From the NCBI GenBank assembly GCA_017442445.1, contig JAFRZS010000231.1:1-7668 (forward strand): a stretch of DNA of 7,668 bases. The letters run 5' to 3'. The number at the start of each line of letters is the position of its first letter. The stretch's first letter is position 1. Below, piece after piece: positions 6,805-7,668 of this stretch. The stretch comes from Clostridia bacterium (GTDB lineage Bacteria; Bacillota; Clostridia; Oscillospirales; Acutalibacteraceae). The notes under the pieces are model-generated. The model made no database searches. It was not told the DNA's origin and saw only the letters and a program-made list of their open reading frames with translations. Position numbers and translations under genes: made by a program.

Positions 6805-7410
6805 TCAGTTTTTAGAAGACCTTATACCTGACCATAACAGAATAATTGCCTGTGCAGGAACACCGATAACAAATACAAGCCATATATTAAGGCCGAACAT
6901 AAAAAATGAAAAATAGATTGAAGATAAAGCTGTCCACATCAACATTGAAATAATTAAAAAATTAAGTCGTTTATTAAACCAAGTTGAATTAAAAACGAGC
7001 CATACTATAAAAGAGCAGGGGACAGAGTAAAGAAATATCAATGTATTCCACTCTTTAGGGCCTAAAATAAAACGGGTAACAACAAATACGAATGTAGCTA
7101 AAAGCCAGACAAGAAGTATTGAGATTCCTGTTATCATGATTCTGTTGCGTTTTTTTCTTTTAGCGTGTACATCGTTGTTCTTCGGAGTATTGTCATTATG
7201 TGTTTCAGTAACCAGGTAATCAATAGTAACACCGAAAGTGTCAGCAATTTCTTTGAGTATTGCGATATGCGGAACAGATTCACCGCGCTCCCATTTAGAA
7301 ATAGCCTTGTCGGAATAGTTCAATTTTTCGGCTAACTGTACCTGCGTTATTCCGTTCATCTTTCGCAATTCAATTATATTTTTTGCAATTATCTGTTTGA
7401 TTTCGTCCAT
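6805..7410 (-). CDS. Membrane-anchored XRE-family transcriptional regulator
   Basis: The 201-residue product has an N-terminal XRE (Cro/CI-type) helix-turn-helix at about residues 12-66: IIELRKMNGITQVQLAEKL, the recognition helix region SDKAISKWERGESVP, then ILKEIADTFGVTIDYLV. A polar, basic linker (KRKKRNR, about 84-90) precedes four predicted membrane helices at about 92-115, 121-141, 149-171 and 173-194. The basic linker would place the DNA-binding domain in the cytoplasm. The family is common in Firmicutes, and membrane-tethered members often respond to envelope or small-molecule signals; the signal here is unknown. An upstream in-frame ATG at 7429-7431 would add 7 residues but lies upstream of the predicted transcription start, whereas ATG 7408-7410 has a ribosome binding site. 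The gene is convergent with the large secreted protein gene and stops 130 bases from it. Confidence 0.88.
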   Translation of the reverse strand: MDEIKQIIAKNIIELRKMNGITQVQLAEKLNYSDKAISKWERGESVPHIAILKEIADTFGVTIDYLVTETHNDNTPKNNDVHAKRKKRNRIMITGISILLVWLLATFVFVVTRFILGPKEWNTLIFLYSVPCSFIVWLVFNSTWFNKRLNFLIISMLMWTALSSIYFSFFMFGLNIWLVFVIGVPAQAIILLWSGIRSSKN

Positions 7411-7417
7411 AATTACA

Positions 7418-7423
7418 CCACCT
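7418..7423 (-). promoter_or_regulatory. Ribosome binding site that decides the regulator start
   Basis: On the minus strand AGGTGG (7423 to 7418) sits 7 bases upstream of ATG 7410-7408. The upstream alternative ATG (7431-7429) has no comparable motif before it, because the promoter -10 is there. Confidence 0.65.
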
Positions 7424-7432
7424 AACTTCATG

Positions 7433-7461
7433 ATTATAGCACATAAATTGAATTATATCAA
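7433..7461 (-). promoter_or_regulatory. Consensus SigA promoter of the XRE regulator
   Basis: On the minus strand, -35 TTGATA (7461-7456) and -10 TATAAT (7438-7433) are separated by exactly 17 bases. Transcription should begin near 7426-7427, giving a leader of about 16 bases that contains only the ribosome binding site. The TCTAC/GTAGA dyad at 7473-7491 is centred about 55 bases upstream of this start. Confidence 0.8.
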
Positions 7462-7472
7462 TACCTGAAATT

Positions 7473-7491
7473 TATCTACCAACAGTAGATA
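7473..7491. promoter_or_regulatory. Dyad operator candidate TATCTAC-N5-GTAGATA
   Basis: There are two perfect 7-bp arms around a CAACA centre. It lies immediately upstream of the regulator promoter and shares its TCTAC/GTAGA half-sites with the dyad at 7629-7643 and with single sites at 7507, 7595 and 7660. It is a likely protein-binding site, and the binding protein is unknown. Confidence 0.55.
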
Positions 7492-7628
7492 TTACAAAAA
7501 ATTAATGTAGATAGGTAGCAAGAGCTTGTTTTAATGAGTTTTAAGGTTTAATTTTATTTTATCGAAAACCAACATAATTCAACGAAAAACGAACTCTACC
7601 GCCTTTGAAAATGTTGATATTGCGTTAT

Positions 7629-7643
7629 TCTACCGACGGTAGA
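7629..7643. promoter_or_regulatory. Dyad operator candidate TCTACCG-A-CGGTAGA
   Basis: A perfect 15-bp palindrome has 7-bp arms and a single central base. The half-site agrees with the 7473-7491 dyad (TCTACC/GTAGA) but the arms are closer together. It sits about 12 bases upstream of a possible plus-strand -10 (TATACT, 7655-7660), where a repressor would block transcription of a gene beyond the right edge. Confidence 0.55.
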
Positions 7644-7654
7644 GGTGTGGAATT

Positions 7655-7660
7655 TATACT
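7655..7660 (+). promoter_or_regulatory. Possible -10 element of a rightward promoter at the window edge
   Basis: TATACT at 7655-7660 fits a -10 element and is followed by another TCTAC half-site (7660-7664). No good -35 is present at 16-18 bases; that place is occupied by the palindrome 7629-7643. This would fit an activator-dependent or repressor-occluded promoter, but it may be chance in AT-rich DNA. Confidence 0.3.
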
Positions 7661-7668
7661 CTACAGGC

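Noticed and set aside
7473..7668. TCTAC repeats considered as a CRISPR array or transposon end
   Set aside because: There is no repeat unit of 24 bases or more with regular spacers, the dyads are short and variably spaced, and no transposase or target-site duplication is seen.

Overview
The window looks like chromosomal DNA from a low-to-moderate-GC anaerobic Firmicute, most likely a Clostridia gut commensal of the Ruminococcaceae/Oscillospiraceae type. The reasons are an IspH–ribosomal protein S1 fusion (a clostridial arrangement), strong AGGAGG-type ribosome binding sites, AT-rich spacers with consensus SigA promoters, and a very large secreted protein built from InlB-type B-repeats and FIVAR-like helical modules. 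Genus and species cannot be set from this sequence alone.

Layout: (1) 3-1499, plus strand, is the 3' part of a gene whose 5' end lies outside the window. It holds the C-terminal end of IspH (last step of the MEP isoprenoid pathway) followed in frame by four S1 RNA-binding domains and an acidic tail. A good Shine-Dalgarno sequence and an ATG at the domain junction suggest that the S1 half may also be made alone. (2) 1500-1832 is a spacer with a small hairpin, a strong rho-independent terminator-like hairpin, an extended -10 promoter and a near-consensus ribosome binding site. (3) 1833-6674, plus strand, is a single gene for a 1613-residue exported protein: signal peptide, Ig-like N-terminal region, FIVAR-like helical module, five tandem InlB-type repeats, a helical block with three roughly 80-residue repeats, a second set of InlB-type repeats, and a C-terminal domain I cannot name. 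(4) 6680-6721 is a 19-bp inverted repeat that probably terminates transcription from both sides. (5) 6805-7410, minus strand, is a membrane-anchored XRE-type regulator with its own consensus promoter. (6) 7432-7668 has no gene but is dense in TCTAC/GTAGA half-sites, including two clean dyads, and looks like an operator region shared with a gene beyond the right edge.

How the parts relate: the first gene is housekeeping (isoprenoid synthesis and translation) and is separated from the rest by a terminator. The large surface/secreted protein is a monocistronic unit and is probably an adhesin-like or matrix protein, inferred from its domains. The regulator converges on it, and nothing in the sequence proves that it controls it. 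I found no CRISPR array, tRNA, rRNA, transposase or phage gene. The least explained features are the TCTAC operator cluster, the internal start in the IspH-S1 fusion, and the domain mosaic and codon-use shift in the large secreted protein.
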